33,750 nt of DNA from an uncultured Bacteroidales bacterium (GCA_945828345.1 CALZRA010000012.1:1-33750); one strand, 5' to 3'; positions 15,507-23,077 are shown, numbered from the stretch's first letter. Numbers and translations: made by a program. Notes: generated from the letters alone by a model not told the origin.

Positions 15507-15551
15507 GTCCGCCCTGCAACCGTACGGTTGCAGGGCGGACGTTTCTTTTTT
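15507..15551 (+). terminator. strong plus-strand terminator hairpin without an assigned gene
   Basis: Bases 15507-15540 are a perfect 34-nt palindrome (GTCCGCCCTGCAACC and its complement) followed by GTTTCTTTTTT. The T run places it on the plus strand, yet no plus-strand gene lies upstream. It may also attenuate rpsU readthrough from the other side, but no T run follows in that direction. Confidence 0.65.
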
Positions 15552-15602
15552 GTAAGAACGGGAACAGCGTAGGCTGTCGGCGCAGCAAAAGCTGGAGAGA
15601 GA

Positions 15603-15794
15603 TTAGTCCTCTTCGCGGTGCAGCTTCTGCACGTAAACGGCATGTTCCTTGGCCAGACGCTTCAGCACGCTGGGCTTGTCGAACTGCTGACGGGCACGGA
15701 GCTCCTTGATGACACCGGTCTTTTCAAACTTTCTCTTGAACTTCTTCAGGGCGCGCTCGATGTTCTCGCCGTCCTTCACTTGTACTACGATCAT
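15603..15794 (-). CDS. rpsU: 30S ribosomal protein S21
   Basis: The product is 63 aa and shows the S21 signature: MIVVQVKDGENIERALKKFK, then RKFEKTGVIKELRARQQFDK and the basic C-terminal part with SVLKRLAKEHAVYVQKL. S21 is a small-subunit protein near the anti-Shine-Dalgarno region of 16S rRNA and aids initiation. In Bacteroidota it has been linked to sequestration of the anti-Shine-Dalgarno tail, which fits the scarcity of Shine-Dalgarno sequences in this window. It has its own consensus promoter 58 nt upstream of the start. It stands alone, since xerC and hpf, its usual partners, lie beyond the inserted surface-protein genes. Confidence 0.95.
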   Translation of the reverse strand: MIVVQVKDGENIERALKKFKRKFEKTGVIKELRARQQFDKPSVLKRLAKEHAVYVQKLHREED

Positions 15795-15851
15795 GTTGTG
15801 GTTTGGAGTTTTATTTTGTTATTACTTAATATGCATACTTCTTGCGAGGTG

Positions 15852-15883
15852 CAAAAGTAGGTATTATATTCTTTTCGCCCAAA
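15852..15883 (-). promoter_or_regulatory. promoter of rpsU
   Basis: The minus strand shows TTTG (15880-15883), 20 bp, then TACTTTTG (15852-15859). The predicted start is near 15846, giving a roughly 50-nt leader before the rpsU ATG. Confidence 0.8.
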
Positions 15884-15937
15884 CTTTATGCCTGTTTTTT
15901 CTGTTTAGGCTGAATGAATTGAGTGAAAGACAGAAAA

Positions 15938-15973
15938 CAACTCGCCGAGTTGGTTCACCCACCCGGCGAGTTG
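15938..15973 (-). terminator. terminator of the 498-aa secreted protein gene
   Basis: Ten-base perfect arms (CAACTCGCCG/CGGCGAGTTG) with a 16-nt loop start 25 nt after the stop codon and run into TTTTCTGTC on the minus strand. Confidence 0.8.
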
Positions 15974-15997
15974 TCGGACCTTGTTATTCTGGCTTGG

Positions 15998-17494
15998 TTA
16001 CTTCACAAAGGTCTTGAAGCTGCGGACAGTGCCGTCGGCGAACTTCAAGGTGCGGATGTACAGGCCGTTGTGCGGACGTGATACTGTGCGGCCCATCAGG
16101 TCGGTATAGGTTTCGGAAATGATTTCGGACGAACCCAATACGACGGTTCCAATGGCTGAATCGTCACCGTTCTCGGGATAGGTGAGGCGGGCAGAAGCAC
16201 GACGTTCACCGTTCACCGTGTAGTATACCTCTACGCCAATGGTGGAGTAAAGCTCACCGTATATGCTGACATGGTGGAAGGCGCCGCCGCTATAGATCTC
16301 GGTACCGCCGTTCAGGTCCACATAGTCGTAGGGAAACTCCGACATGGGAGCTTCTATGCTGTAAAGGCCCGGTTCGAAGGTGAAGACTTCGTCGTCGAGC
16401 AAGATGCTCCAGGTGATGTTTTCGGGATTGATGAAGTTGCCGTCCACATCTTCGGCGTAGATGTTGAAGTCTATGCCGCCCCAACTGGAGTCAACCTGTC
16501 CATAGAGCAGCTCTGGTGTGGCGGGTGTGGCTGGCTTCTCATCAAAATAGCTGAGCGTGGGGCTCTCAATGATGGAGTAGACGGTCTTGCCTGCCAACAG
16601 CATGATGGTGAGGCCGGGAGCAGGGGTGAGCGTCTTGCGGTCATCTGATACGGCAAAGGCAAAGTGGTCGGTGGGCACATACTCTTTGGCTCCGGTGACG
16701 AAGTTCTCGCCTGCATACACGCCGGCTACGAAGTCAACATAGGTGGCCGAAACCACGCCCTGGTATTGGTTGGAGGGAATGATCAGGGAGTCGCCCTCCC
16801 AAGTTCCCTTGACCCATGCACCGTCGATACAGAGGCCCTGAATGTAACAGTCGTTGCCATCGCTGCCCAACTGCACCACCTTGACACCCTCAGCATAGTC
16901 CTTGGTGTAGCGGTAAGCGTACTGTGAGGTCTGGAGTCCGTCGGGCACTTGCACGATGTTGGGCGAATAGGGCGACAGGTCGAGGTTGCGCACCAGGATG
17001 TAGCTCACCTCGTCCTTGCTGTGGTAGGCTACGAGGAACACTTCCTTGTCGACCGACTGGATGCGGCCTTCGCTGTCAATGGTGAGCTGGTAGGGGGCAT
17101 CCTCGATAATCTTTGCCTGGAAGTTACCGTAGGAGTCGTAGCCGCTCTCGGCCAGACCGAGGTAGAGGTCATAGCCTTCGTAGGTCATGAGCAGCTGCCC
17201 CATTTCGAGCGTAATGATGCCGTCTGCTACGGTGCCTTCGACCGAGAGGTATTGCTGCTGGATGATGTCCTGTGCGCAGAACAGGTTGTGGAAGTAGATT
17301 TTGTCGCCTTTGCGGCACACGTTGATGGCCTTGCCGCTGACAGGTGTCACCGCGGCATATTCGCAAATATCGCCACTAAGCGAATAATAGGAAATGTCTG
17401 TCTGATGCGTGTCGCAATACTGCCCTGACTGGGCCACGGCCAAGCTGGCTGACAGCCAGGCCCAAAGACATAAGAATAAAGTCGGTCTGTTCAT
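15998..17494 (-). CDS. secreted protein, 498 aa, sorting-type C-terminus, function unknown
   Basis: The start at 17494 (MNRPTLFLCLWAWLSASLAVAQ) gives a proper signal peptide; the frame extends 15 codons further upstream, but those residues do not look like a leader. The mature protein is acidic and rich in Tyr and beta-strand patterns (DGIITLEMGQLLMTYEGYDLYLGLAE, and a second part with ENITWSILLDDEVFTFEPGLYSIE). It ends with TDLMGRTVSRPHNGLYIRTL..., the 'xDLxGR-V...GLYI' end common to secreted Prevotella proteins and similar to the type IX C-terminal signal. No catalytic motif was recognised. It lies downstream of the 591-aa Omp28-like gene in the same direction, with the MITE-like repeat between them, and ends in a strong terminator. 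It may therefore share a transcript with that gene or start from a promoter altered by the insertion. Confidence 0.75.
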   Translation of the reverse strand: MNRPTLFLCLWAWLSASLAVAQSGQYCDTHQTDISYYSLSGDICEYAAVTPVSGKAINVCRKGDKIYFHNLFCAQDIIQQQYLSVEGTVADGIITLEMGQLLMTYEGYDLYLGLAESGYDSYGNFQAKIIEDAPYQLTIDSEGRIQSVDKEVFLVAYHSKDEVSYILVRNLDLSPYSPNIVQVPDGLQTSQYAYRYTKDYAEGVKVVQLGSDGNDCYIQGLCIDGAWVKGTWEGDSLIIPSNQYQGVVSATYVDFVAGVYAGENFVTGAKEYVPTDHFAFAVSDDRKTLTPAPGLTIMLLAGKTVYSIIESPTLSYFDEKPATPATPELLYGQVDSSWGGIDFNIYAEDVDGNFINPENITWSILLDDEVFTFEPGLYSIEAPMSEFPYDYVDLNGGTEIYSGGAFHHVSIYGELYSTIGVEVYYTVNGERRASARLTYPENGDDSAIGTVVLGSSEIISETYTDLMGRTVSRPHNGLYIRTLKFADGTVRSFKTFVK

Positions 17495-17551
17495 AAACAC
17501 ATGGTTTAGGGTTATATAATAGGTGTATTCAAGTTTCACATGGGAGAGGGG

Positions 17552-17753
17552 TTATAGGGGTGTTCTATAAATTAGGTTTTAAAGAACGCCCCATGAGTGA
17601 ACTCATTTATTCCGGCTGCCTGCTGTTTTTTAGAGCGACCTTTTGCAAGTCTCGTCAGTCGCATAGCCCGCTATGCTCCTTCCTCCACTTACAAAATGTC
17701 ATCTCCAAAAATCCAGCATCCAGCTCGGCCTAATTTATAGAACACCCCTATAA
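17552..17753. mobile_element. 202-bp MITE-like element with 25-bp perfect terminal inverted repeats
   Basis: 17552-17576 (TTATAGGGGTGTTCTATAAA plus TTAGG) is exactly complementary to 17729-17753. The outermost TATA is present at both ends (17553-17556 and 17749-17752), consistent with a TA or TATA target duplication, which leaves a core starting GGGGTGTTC. The inside has no reading frame of note. This is the structure of a non-autonomous inverted-repeat transposable element mobilised by a transposase encoded elsewhere. It provides the last base of the stop codon of the Omp28-like gene and sits upstream of the 498-aa gene, so it may affect the transcription of either. Confidence 0.85.
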
Positions 17754-19523
17754 AACCACCTTCTGCGTGACGGTACGGCCATTGCGGTCCTGCGTCTGCC
17801 TGATGTAAATGCCGTGTTCCAGCTGGCCGGACGGCAGCGGCATGCCTTGCAGGTTATAGTAGCGCTCTTCTTCTTGGTCTGAAGAAACCGCCTGTATGGC
17901 CGAAAGGCTGCCCAGCGGGGACTGTACCACGTTGTAGACCACACGCTTCATGATGTCGTCGCTGTAGTTGCACACAAAGGCCACGACCTGCACGTTGTCC
18001 AGATTCCAGTTCTCGTCCACTGCCACGCGGTAGTCGGCTGCGAAGTCATCGCCTTCCCATTGGATAGCATCGCCCCACGCGCTGGTGGCCACCTTGCGCA
18101 ACGTGTTGTTGTGGACGAAACCTTCGTAGGTTCCCATTTGCGAAATCGGCTCTATCTGGCTTTCCTTGACGAACACGCAGAGGCGGGGATCGGGCGACAG
18201 GTCGGCCAACAGCACAGAGCGGTTGCCTTCGACGTGTATGTCAAGCTGGCCGTCGGCTGCAGAGGCCTCTACCGACAGGCTCACAAAGGCGGGGTCCTGC
18301 AGTTCGTAGTCGAAGGTGGCGGTAATGTCTTCCGGGTCTCCCACACTCTGCACAGGGTATCCGTCCTTCGAGGAATAGGGATTGTAGTGCCTGTTGAGCA
18401 TGAGGGCCGGGGCTGCCTCAAACTTCATGTCGCCATAGAAGGCGAGATACTCCTTTGACTCATCGACCGTGAACTTGTCCGTACCGTAGCCTACGTGATG
18501 ACACACCCACACGACGCGGTCGCTGTAGCCCTCCTCGACAGCGGTCTGTATGCGCAGTCCGCCACTGGGGCAATAGAAGCAGCGTTCGGTGGTGAACTGT
18601 TCGAGCAGGATGTTGCGCTCCTTGGCCGAATGGGTGTACATGGCCATGTCGAAGGCAGCCGAGTTGTCGGCCATGTAGGAGTCTTCACGCCCGTCGGCCA
18701 TGAGCAGTGTGAGCTTGGCGTTGACCATCCGCTCACCTTCGGCCAAACGTTCGGTGGGCAGCCGCAGCTCAAACTTGCAGGTGTCGCGATAGGCCATTTC
18801 GCGCTGTATCAGCGTGTCGCCCTGCGCCTCGTCGTTCAGGCTGTAGCGGAACCGGAATCCGCCGACGGGCTGCGCCGAATTATTTTGCACACAGCCGGAC
18901 ACCAGAATCGCATCGCCGTGCTTCACGGAGATTCGGTTCGTCTGGCACGACACCAACTGCAAGTCTGACTCAGGAAGGGCATCGCCGGTCACTACGGCCT
19001 CGACCGACACATTGCCGTAGTCCTTCGAGGAGAAATCGGTCCACACGTCATTCTTGGCTATCCAGCAGCCGCCCGGCACCGATATGCCGGTCAGCGATAT
19101 GCAGTTCATGCTGTGGTCCTGCCAATAGCTGTAGCCGATGTACAGGTCTTCTTCGCCGCTAACGGCATACGGCTCCGAGAGGTCGATGACGTTCCAGCCG
19201 TAATTGAAATCTGTGAGGAAACCTGCTGCCGCGTTTTCTGTATCGAGCGAGGTGCGAACCCATGCAGTGAGCGTGTCGGGCCGCAGCTCCGAGTACCAAG
19301 TAGCCAGGCCGACTCTGATCTGGCTGATTTCGCATCCCCTGTACATGGCCAGCAACTCCTTGGGCAGGCAAATGGCTGCGCTGACCTGACATACGCCGCT
19401 CTTGCCCGTGCCCTGCGTGTTGACCTGGCCGTCGCAATAGCCGAGGTATACGGCATCGGACTGCTGCGCCTGTACACACTGACAGCAAAGCCACAGGATG
19501 AAACAACTTAAAACCTTCTTCAT
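17748..19523 (-). CDS. Omp28-related secreted protein with thioredoxin-like CFYC motif
   Basis: The product is 591 aa. A signal peptide (MKKVLSCFILWLCCQCVQAQ) is followed by a jellyroll-like N-terminal half. The central region ILLEQFTTERCFYCPSGG carries a thioredoxin-type CxxC pair (C315, C318), and the pattern 'LLEQFTxxxCxxCP' is characteristic of Omp28-related outer membrane proteins (after Porphyromonas gingivalis Omp28). The end, YYNLQGMPLPSGQLEHGIYI, is a short sorting-type C-terminus. The mature protein is rich in cysteines, so disulphides or a surface redox role are possible; no function is established for the family. A real Shine-Dalgarno (AAAGGAGG) stands 8 nt before the ATG, unusual here. 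The stop codon TAG is made partly of the adjacent MITE; removing the element would restore TAA at the same codon. Confidence 0.82.
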   Translation of the reverse strand: MKKVLSCFILWLCCQCVQAQQSDAVYLGYCDGQVNTQGTGKSGVCQVSAAICLPKELLAMYRGCEISQIRVGLATWYSELRPDTLTAWVRTSLDTENAAAGFLTDFNYGWNVIDLSEPYAVSGEEDLYIGYSYWQDHSMNCISLTGISVPGGCWIAKNDVWTDFSSKDYGNVSVEAVVTGDALPESDLQLVSCQTNRISVKHGDAILVSGCVQNNSAQPVGGFRFRYSLNDEAQGDTLIQREMAYRDTCKFELRLPTERLAEGERMVNAKLTLLMADGREDSYMADNSAAFDMAMYTHSAKERNILLEQFTTERCFYCPSGGLRIQTAVEEGYSDRVVWVCHHVGYGTDKFTVDESKEYLAFYGDMKFEAAPALMLNRHYNPYSSKDGYPVQSVGDPEDITATFDYELQDPAFVSLSVEASAADGQLDIHVEGNRSVLLADLSPDPRLCVFVKESQIEPISQMGTYEGFVHNNTLRKVATSAWGDAIQWEGDDFAADYRVAVDENWNLDNVQVVAFVCNYSDDIMKRVVYNVVQSPLGSLSAIQAVSSDQEEERYYNLQGMPLPSGQLEHGIYIRQTQDRNGRTVTQKVVL

Positions 19524-19710
19524 ACGCTTGCCTCCTTTCTTATTTATAGCTGAAGTGTCGCCGAAAGGAATGGAGCAGCGACTTCTTCAACGCGTTAGGT
19601 TCTACTATTCTTGTCAGGCAAATTCCGAAAGGGCTTCCGTTTTGCCAGGAAATTCCACCTCTTCTTGTCTTTCAACAGTCAAAGAGGTAAACACTATTGA
19701 CTTTCTGCCG

Positions 19711-19718
19711 CAAATATA
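19711..19718 (-). promoter_or_regulatory. candidate -7 box of the Omp28-like gene
   Basis: The minus strand reads TATATTTG, an exact TAnnTTTG. No TTG stands at the ideal distance upstream, so confidence is limited. It would give a leader of about 180 nt. Confidence 0.4.
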
Positions 19719-19911
19719 AGAATTGGCACATACAACCGGCGATGCAGCCCAACTAAATTTGTCGCAAATGCTCAATTTTTGACGTTAAGACAAAAAATTA
19801 ACCCTGAAACAAACCCGATTGGCCTGAAGCGGTCCGCCAAGGGGATGCCGAAAGGCCGGATTGGCAACGCACCCTGGCCATTGCCGTGCCACACCTTATT
19901 ATATATAGGGA

Positions 19912-19987
19912 TTCGGCACATGTCCTGAAAGCTGACGCAGGTGAGGCCAAAGCCTGACCGGCAGAATCTTTCGGGACATGTGCCGAA
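19912..19987 (-). repeat. long inverted repeat downstream of mscS
   Basis: Twenty-base arms (TTCGGCACATGTCCTGAAAG and its near-perfect complement, one mismatch) are separated by 36 bp that hold a second imperfect hairpin (ggtgaggc...gcctgacc). It begins 43 nt after the mscS stop codon and could end the nlpC-capA-mscS transcript, though no T run follows. It may instead be a REP-like element. Confidence 0.6.
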
Positions 19988-20030
19988 CGTATGTCTCAGC
20001 TGAGCTGGGATTACAAGCGGGTGCCTGCGG

Positions 20031-20897
20031 TCACTCCTTGACCAGATGCACCACCCGCTGTGGATAGGGGATGTTGATGCCTTCGCGGTTGAACAGTTCG
20101 TAGATGCGCTGCTGCATGTCGTAGTACACGGGCCAGTAGTCAGCACTCTTGACCCACACACGCGCCACGAGGTCAACGCTGCTTTCGGCCAGTGCATCGA
20201 TGGCCACAAAGGGCTGCTTGTCGTCGGGAGACTGAAGGATGCGGCCATCTTCGCGGAACAGGACCAGCAGCTTCTCGCGCACGCGGTTCACGTCCTCGCC
20301 ATAGTCCACACCGACCTTCCACTGCACGCGGCGCACCTCCTCCTTCGAAAAGTTCACCACCACCGAGGTGCTCAGCGACCCATTGGGCATGTACACCTGC
20401 TTGCCGTCGACGGTGAGGACCACGGTATGGAAGATCTGTATTTCGCGCACCGTGCCCTGCACGTCTTGCGCCTCTATCCAGTCGCCGACCCTGTAGGGCT
20501 TGAAGAGCAGGATGACCAGCCCTCCGGCAAAGTTCTGCAGATTGCCGGACAGAGCCATGCCGACGGCCACACCGGCTGAGGCCAGCAGGGCGGCAAACGA
20601 GGTGGTGTTGATGCCCAGCGCACCGACCACCGACACGATGAGCAGCACGGTGAGCAGGATGTTGACCAGGCTGCGCACGAAGCTTTGCACGCTGACATCG
20701 ATGTGACGGCGGTTGAGCATACCGTGTACCATGCGGTTGATAACCTTCACCAGGAAGGCTCCGACCATGTACACCAATATGGCGGTAATGATGTGGCGGC
20801 CTGCCGAGATTGACAGGTCAAACAATTTCTGGAGCAACTGGTCGAGCTTGTCGGCCGTGAGCGCAACTGCCTGCGCCTCCAATAACGAGGGGTTCAT
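20031..20897 (-). CDS. mscS: MscS family mechanosensitive channel
   Basis: The product is 288 aa, the size of E. coli MscS (286 aa). Three hydrophobic segments are visible (about 35-55, 72-95 and 100-133). The third contains the pore-lining Gly/Ala pattern ASAGVAVGMALSGNLQNFAG (107-126), followed by VILLFKPYRVGDWIE leading into the cytoplasmic beta domain, with PNGSLSTSVVVNFS further on. The channel opens with membrane tension to release solutes during osmotic downshock. It is the last gene of an operon with an NlpC/P60 hydrolase and a CapA-like protein, starting 33 nt after capA, which fits a shared envelope-integrity theme. It is followed by a large inverted repeat. Confidence 0.93.
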   Translation of the reverse strand: MNPSLLEAQAVALTADKLDQLLQKLFDLSISAGRHIITAILVYMVGAFLVKVINRMVHGMLNRRHIDVSVQSFVRSLVNILLTVLLIVSVVGALGINTTSFAALLASAGVAVGMALSGNLQNFAGGLVILLFKPYRVGDWIEAQDVQGTVREIQIFHTVVLTVDGKQVYMPNGSLSTSVVVNFSKEEVRRVQWKVGVDYGEDVNRVREKLLVLFREDGRILQSPDDKQPFVAIDALAESSVDLVARVWVKSADYWPVYYDMQQRIYELFNREGINIPYPQRVVHLVKE

Positions 20898-20930
20898 GTG
20901 TTGGTATGTAGTTTAGTCGTGTTGTCCTGG

Positions 20931-21971
20931 TCAGTGTCCCTTGCGGAGTATGCGGCCCTTGTCGTCGATGACAAGGGGCGTGTGGGGCACGTCGAGCCGG
21001 GTGAGCCGGCGTATCTCGCGGGCCGCGCGGTGCTGCTCATCCATGCGCGGGCCGACACCCCTGTGCTGTATGAAGGAGTGTATCTGCCCTTCTGCGAAGC
21101 GGCCGTCTTCGTGCAGGGTGAGTTCGAGCAGGGGGGCATAGCCCAACAGGCCGCTCAGGTTCATGCCGTAGGGGGTGCAGAAGTTGCCGAGGCTGTAGGC
21201 TATGAAGTGTTCCTTGTAGAGTTCGACCGCACGCACCACGTGGGGGCCGTGGCCATAGACTACGTCGGCTCCGGCGTCGATACAGAAATGGGCGAACTGG
21301 CGCAGCGAACCACGGTCTTCACCACAGAACATCTCCTTGCCCCAGGGCAGGCGGTTCTGCTTGCTGCCTTCGGCTCCGCCGTGGAACGAGACGATGACGA
21401 CATCGCTCTCGGCTACCAAGGAGGTGATGATCTGGCGCACGGTGTCGAGGTCCTGGTGGCGCAGGGTGTAGCCGTTGTGGCCAAAGGCGCAGAACCCATA
21501 GCGCACGCCGTCGCGCTCTACCACTACCCGGTCGGGGGCCTGAAGCAAACCTGCGTAGGCTATGCCCATGCGGTCCAGACAGCTGCGGGTGCTCCCGATG
21601 CCTGCCGCGCCGAAGTCGTTGGCATGGTTGTTGGCCATAGAGAGGAAATCGAAACCGGCCTGCTGCAACAAGGGAGCGAAGCGGGTCGGCGTGCGGAAGG
21701 CATAGCACATGGCCGACGGCTTCTTGTGGGTCGTTCCGCTGTCACACAGCGTACCCTCCAAGTTGCCTGCCGCCACATCGGCCCGCTGCAACAAGGGGGC
21801 GGCATCAACAAACAATTGCCGTCCTTCCTGGGGCGGCAACTGCACTGACGGGAAGGTCGTTCCCATCATGATATCTCCGGTAAAGGCCAGATGGAGCTGG
21901 CGGCCCTGCGACTGGGCGAAGGCCTGACATACGGCCCATGCGGCCAATACGTAGAAGGTGAAGGCTTTCAT
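20931..21971 (-). CDS. CapA family protein (PGA_cap metallophosphatase-like), secreted
   Basis: The product is 346 aa with a signal peptide (MKAFTFYVLAAWAVCQAFAQ). The calcineurin-like CapA fold is supported by its ordered motifs: LAFTGDIMMG (about 28-37), AAGNLEGTL, LSMANNHANDFG, VIVSFHGGAE, YGHGPHVVRAVE and IAYSLGNF. These carry the Asp, Asn and His ligands of metallophosphoesterases. CapA of Bacillus is part of the poly-gamma-glutamate machinery, but the CapA family is widespread in Bacteroidota without capB/C, as here, so the substrate is unknown; an envelope role is inferred from neighbours. The ATG overlaps the stop of the upstream NlpC/P60 gene by 1 nt (TGATG), indicating translational coupling. 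Confidence 0.88.
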   Translation of the reverse strand: MKAFTFYVLAAWAVCQAFAQSQGRQLHLAFTGDIMMGTTFPSVQLPPQEGRQLFVDAAPLLQRADVAAGNLEGTLCDSGTTHKKPSAMCYAFRTPTRFAPLLQQAGFDFLSMANNHANDFGAAGIGSTRSCLDRMGIAYAGLLQAPDRVVVERDGVRYGFCAFGHNGYTLRHQDLDTVRQIITSLVAESDVVIVSFHGGAEGSKQNRLPWGKEMFCGEDRGSLRQFAHFCIDAGADVVYGHGPHVVRAVELYKEHFIAYSLGNFCTPYGMNLSGLLGYAPLLELTLHEDGRFAEGQIHSFIQHRGVGPRMDEQHRAAREIRRLTRLDVPHTPLVIDDKGRILRKGH

Positions 21972-22564
21972 CAGTTCTCTACAATGCGGCGGGCACCGAT
22001 ATAGCGGCGGTTGTAATAGGCCTCACTCGAATCCGACACCTTGACTCCCTTGTTGCTGGCATGTACAAACGAGAAGTTGTTGCCTGAAGGGTCTACGTCG
22101 GTCACGATGCCTACATGGCCTACCGAACGGGTATTGCCCCGACCGCCGAAGAACACCAGGTCGCCCTTCCTCAAGTCCTTGATGCGGGCAATGGGAGTTC
22201 CCTGTGTGAACTGGGAGCGCGAGGTGCGCAGTATGGACACGTTTTCCTTTCCGTAAACGAAGCTGGTGAAGCCGGAACAGTCGAACACGTTGGGACCGCT
22301 GCTGCCCAACGAATAGCGTGCGCCCAAATATTGTAAGGCGGTGCGCACTACGCTTTCGCCGAATGTGGCGTTATACGACACGGTTGCCTCAGCCTCGGCT
22401 GTACCTGCCAGGCTGGCCATATCGGTCAAGGGGGCTACTTCCCTGACTATCCTTTCTGCCGTGGGGCGACTGGGCATCTGCTCAGGCATGAGGTCCTGGG
22501 CTTTGGCACCCATCAGGCTCATCACACCCAACGCCACACTGGCTATGTATTTCTTGAATTGCAC
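21971..22564 (-). CDS. secreted NlpC/P60 peptidoglycan hydrolase
   Basis: The frame is open from 22729, but a consensus promoter lies inside it (22645-22676), so translation must begin downstream. GTG at 22564 gives a good signal peptide (MQFKKYIASVALGVMSLMGA, then KAQ) and 197 aa. The NlpC/P60 catalytic residues are Cys96 in NVFDCSGFTSFVYG, His150 in RSVGHVGIVTD and the third polar residue His168 in FVHAS; RKGDLVFFGG is also typical. The enzyme should cleave gamma-D-Glu-diamino-acid bonds in wall peptides in the periplasm. It heads an operon with CapA and MscS. A TTG at 22570 is an alternative start. The predicted leader is about 75 nt. Confidence 0.88.
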   Translation of the reverse strand: MQFKKYIASVALGVMSLMGAKAQDLMPEQMPSRPTAERIVREVAPLTDMASLAGTAEAEATVSYNATFGESVVRTALQYLGARYSLGSSGPNVFDCSGFTSFVYGKENVSILRTSRSQFTQGTPIARIKDLRKGDLVFFGGRGNTRSVGHVGIVTDVDPSGNNFSFVHASNKGVKVSDSSEAYYNRRYIGARRIVEN

Positions 22565-22644
22565 GCTCAAAATGGCTTTATGGAGTTCAAAATGTAACGG
22601 GAGCTTTGCAAATACTGACGCTCCGTTTTCTGTTTCAACGTTTG

Positions 22645-22676
22645 CAAAGGTACAAAAGCTGGGTTTTTGACCCAAA
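22645..22676 (-). promoter_or_regulatory. promoter of the nlpC-capA-mscS operon
   Basis: The minus strand has TTTG (22673-22676), a 20-bp spacer and TACCTTTG (22645-22652), a full consensus. It decides the start codon of the NlpC/P60 gene, because all candidate starts above about 22640 would lie before the transcript. Confidence 0.85.
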
Positions 22677-22936
22677 TATTTTAATCTAATTTTGAAAAAG
22701 AATCTTCCTGAAACGCCTGTTCTGCACACACTTCCCCTTCGTGTGTAGCAAATTTCGGGTTGACTGAGGTAGATTCACCAAGAATCGACCGTGAATGACC
22801 ATGAATATGAGCGGACTCAATTCGCGAACCATTTGTGGGCATTCGCGTTCCACTTCTTTTGAACGCGAATCATCGGGAATTATCCGCGAATGACCGTAAA
22901 TCATTACAAGGACGATACGGTTCATCAAGGCCTGGC

Positions 22937-23060
22937 TTAGGTTTTTCTAAGTCTGGGTTAGGTTTTCCTAAGTCTGGGTTAGGTTTTCCTAAGTCTGGGT
23001 TAGGTTTTCCTAAGTCTGGGTTAGGTTTTCCTAAGTCCGGCTCAGGTTTTCCTAAGCCTC
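22937..23060. repeat. 21-bp tandem repeat, about 5.9 copies
   Basis: The unit is ttaggttttcctaagtctgg plus g. Four units are identical or differ by one base, and the last two are more divergent. Each unit contains CCTAA...TTAGG, so either strand can form a series of small hairpins. It begins 18 nt after the L,D-transpeptidase stop on that gene's transcript. Confidence 0.9.
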
Positions 23061-23077
23061 ATACCTTTTCGTCATTG

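Larger units (their letters stand above)
15027..15602. other. gene-free stretch between the 1454-aa gene and rpsU
   Basis: No protein gene is seen. It holds the leader and promoter of the 1454-aa gene (15198-15229), a run of nine G (15231-15239), an A-rich segment, and a perfect 34-nt palindrome with a T run at 15507-15551. A GGTTCGAACC string at 15487-15496 resembles a T arm but does not sit in a cloverleaf. Confidence 0.5.
19524..20030. other. gene-free stretch between the Omp28-like gene and mscS
   Basis: No gene is seen. It holds a roughly 190-nt leader and candidate promoter for the Omp28-like gene (19711-19718) and the large inverted repeat downstream of mscS (19912-19987). The rest shows nothing recognisable. 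Confidence 0.55.
22565..23077. other. gene-free stretch between the NlpC operon and the L,D-transpeptidase gene
   Basis: No supported gene is present. It holds the NlpC operon promoter (22645-22676), a degenerate region with recurring phrases such as cgtgaatgaccatgaat and cgcgaatgaccgtaaat (22788-22900), and the 21-bp tandem array (22937-23060). Confidence 0.6.

Noticed and set aside
22565..22729. Longer NlpC/P60 protein starting at 22729
   Set aside because: A consensus promoter (22645-22676) lies inside this extension and the signal peptide begins only at about 22564.
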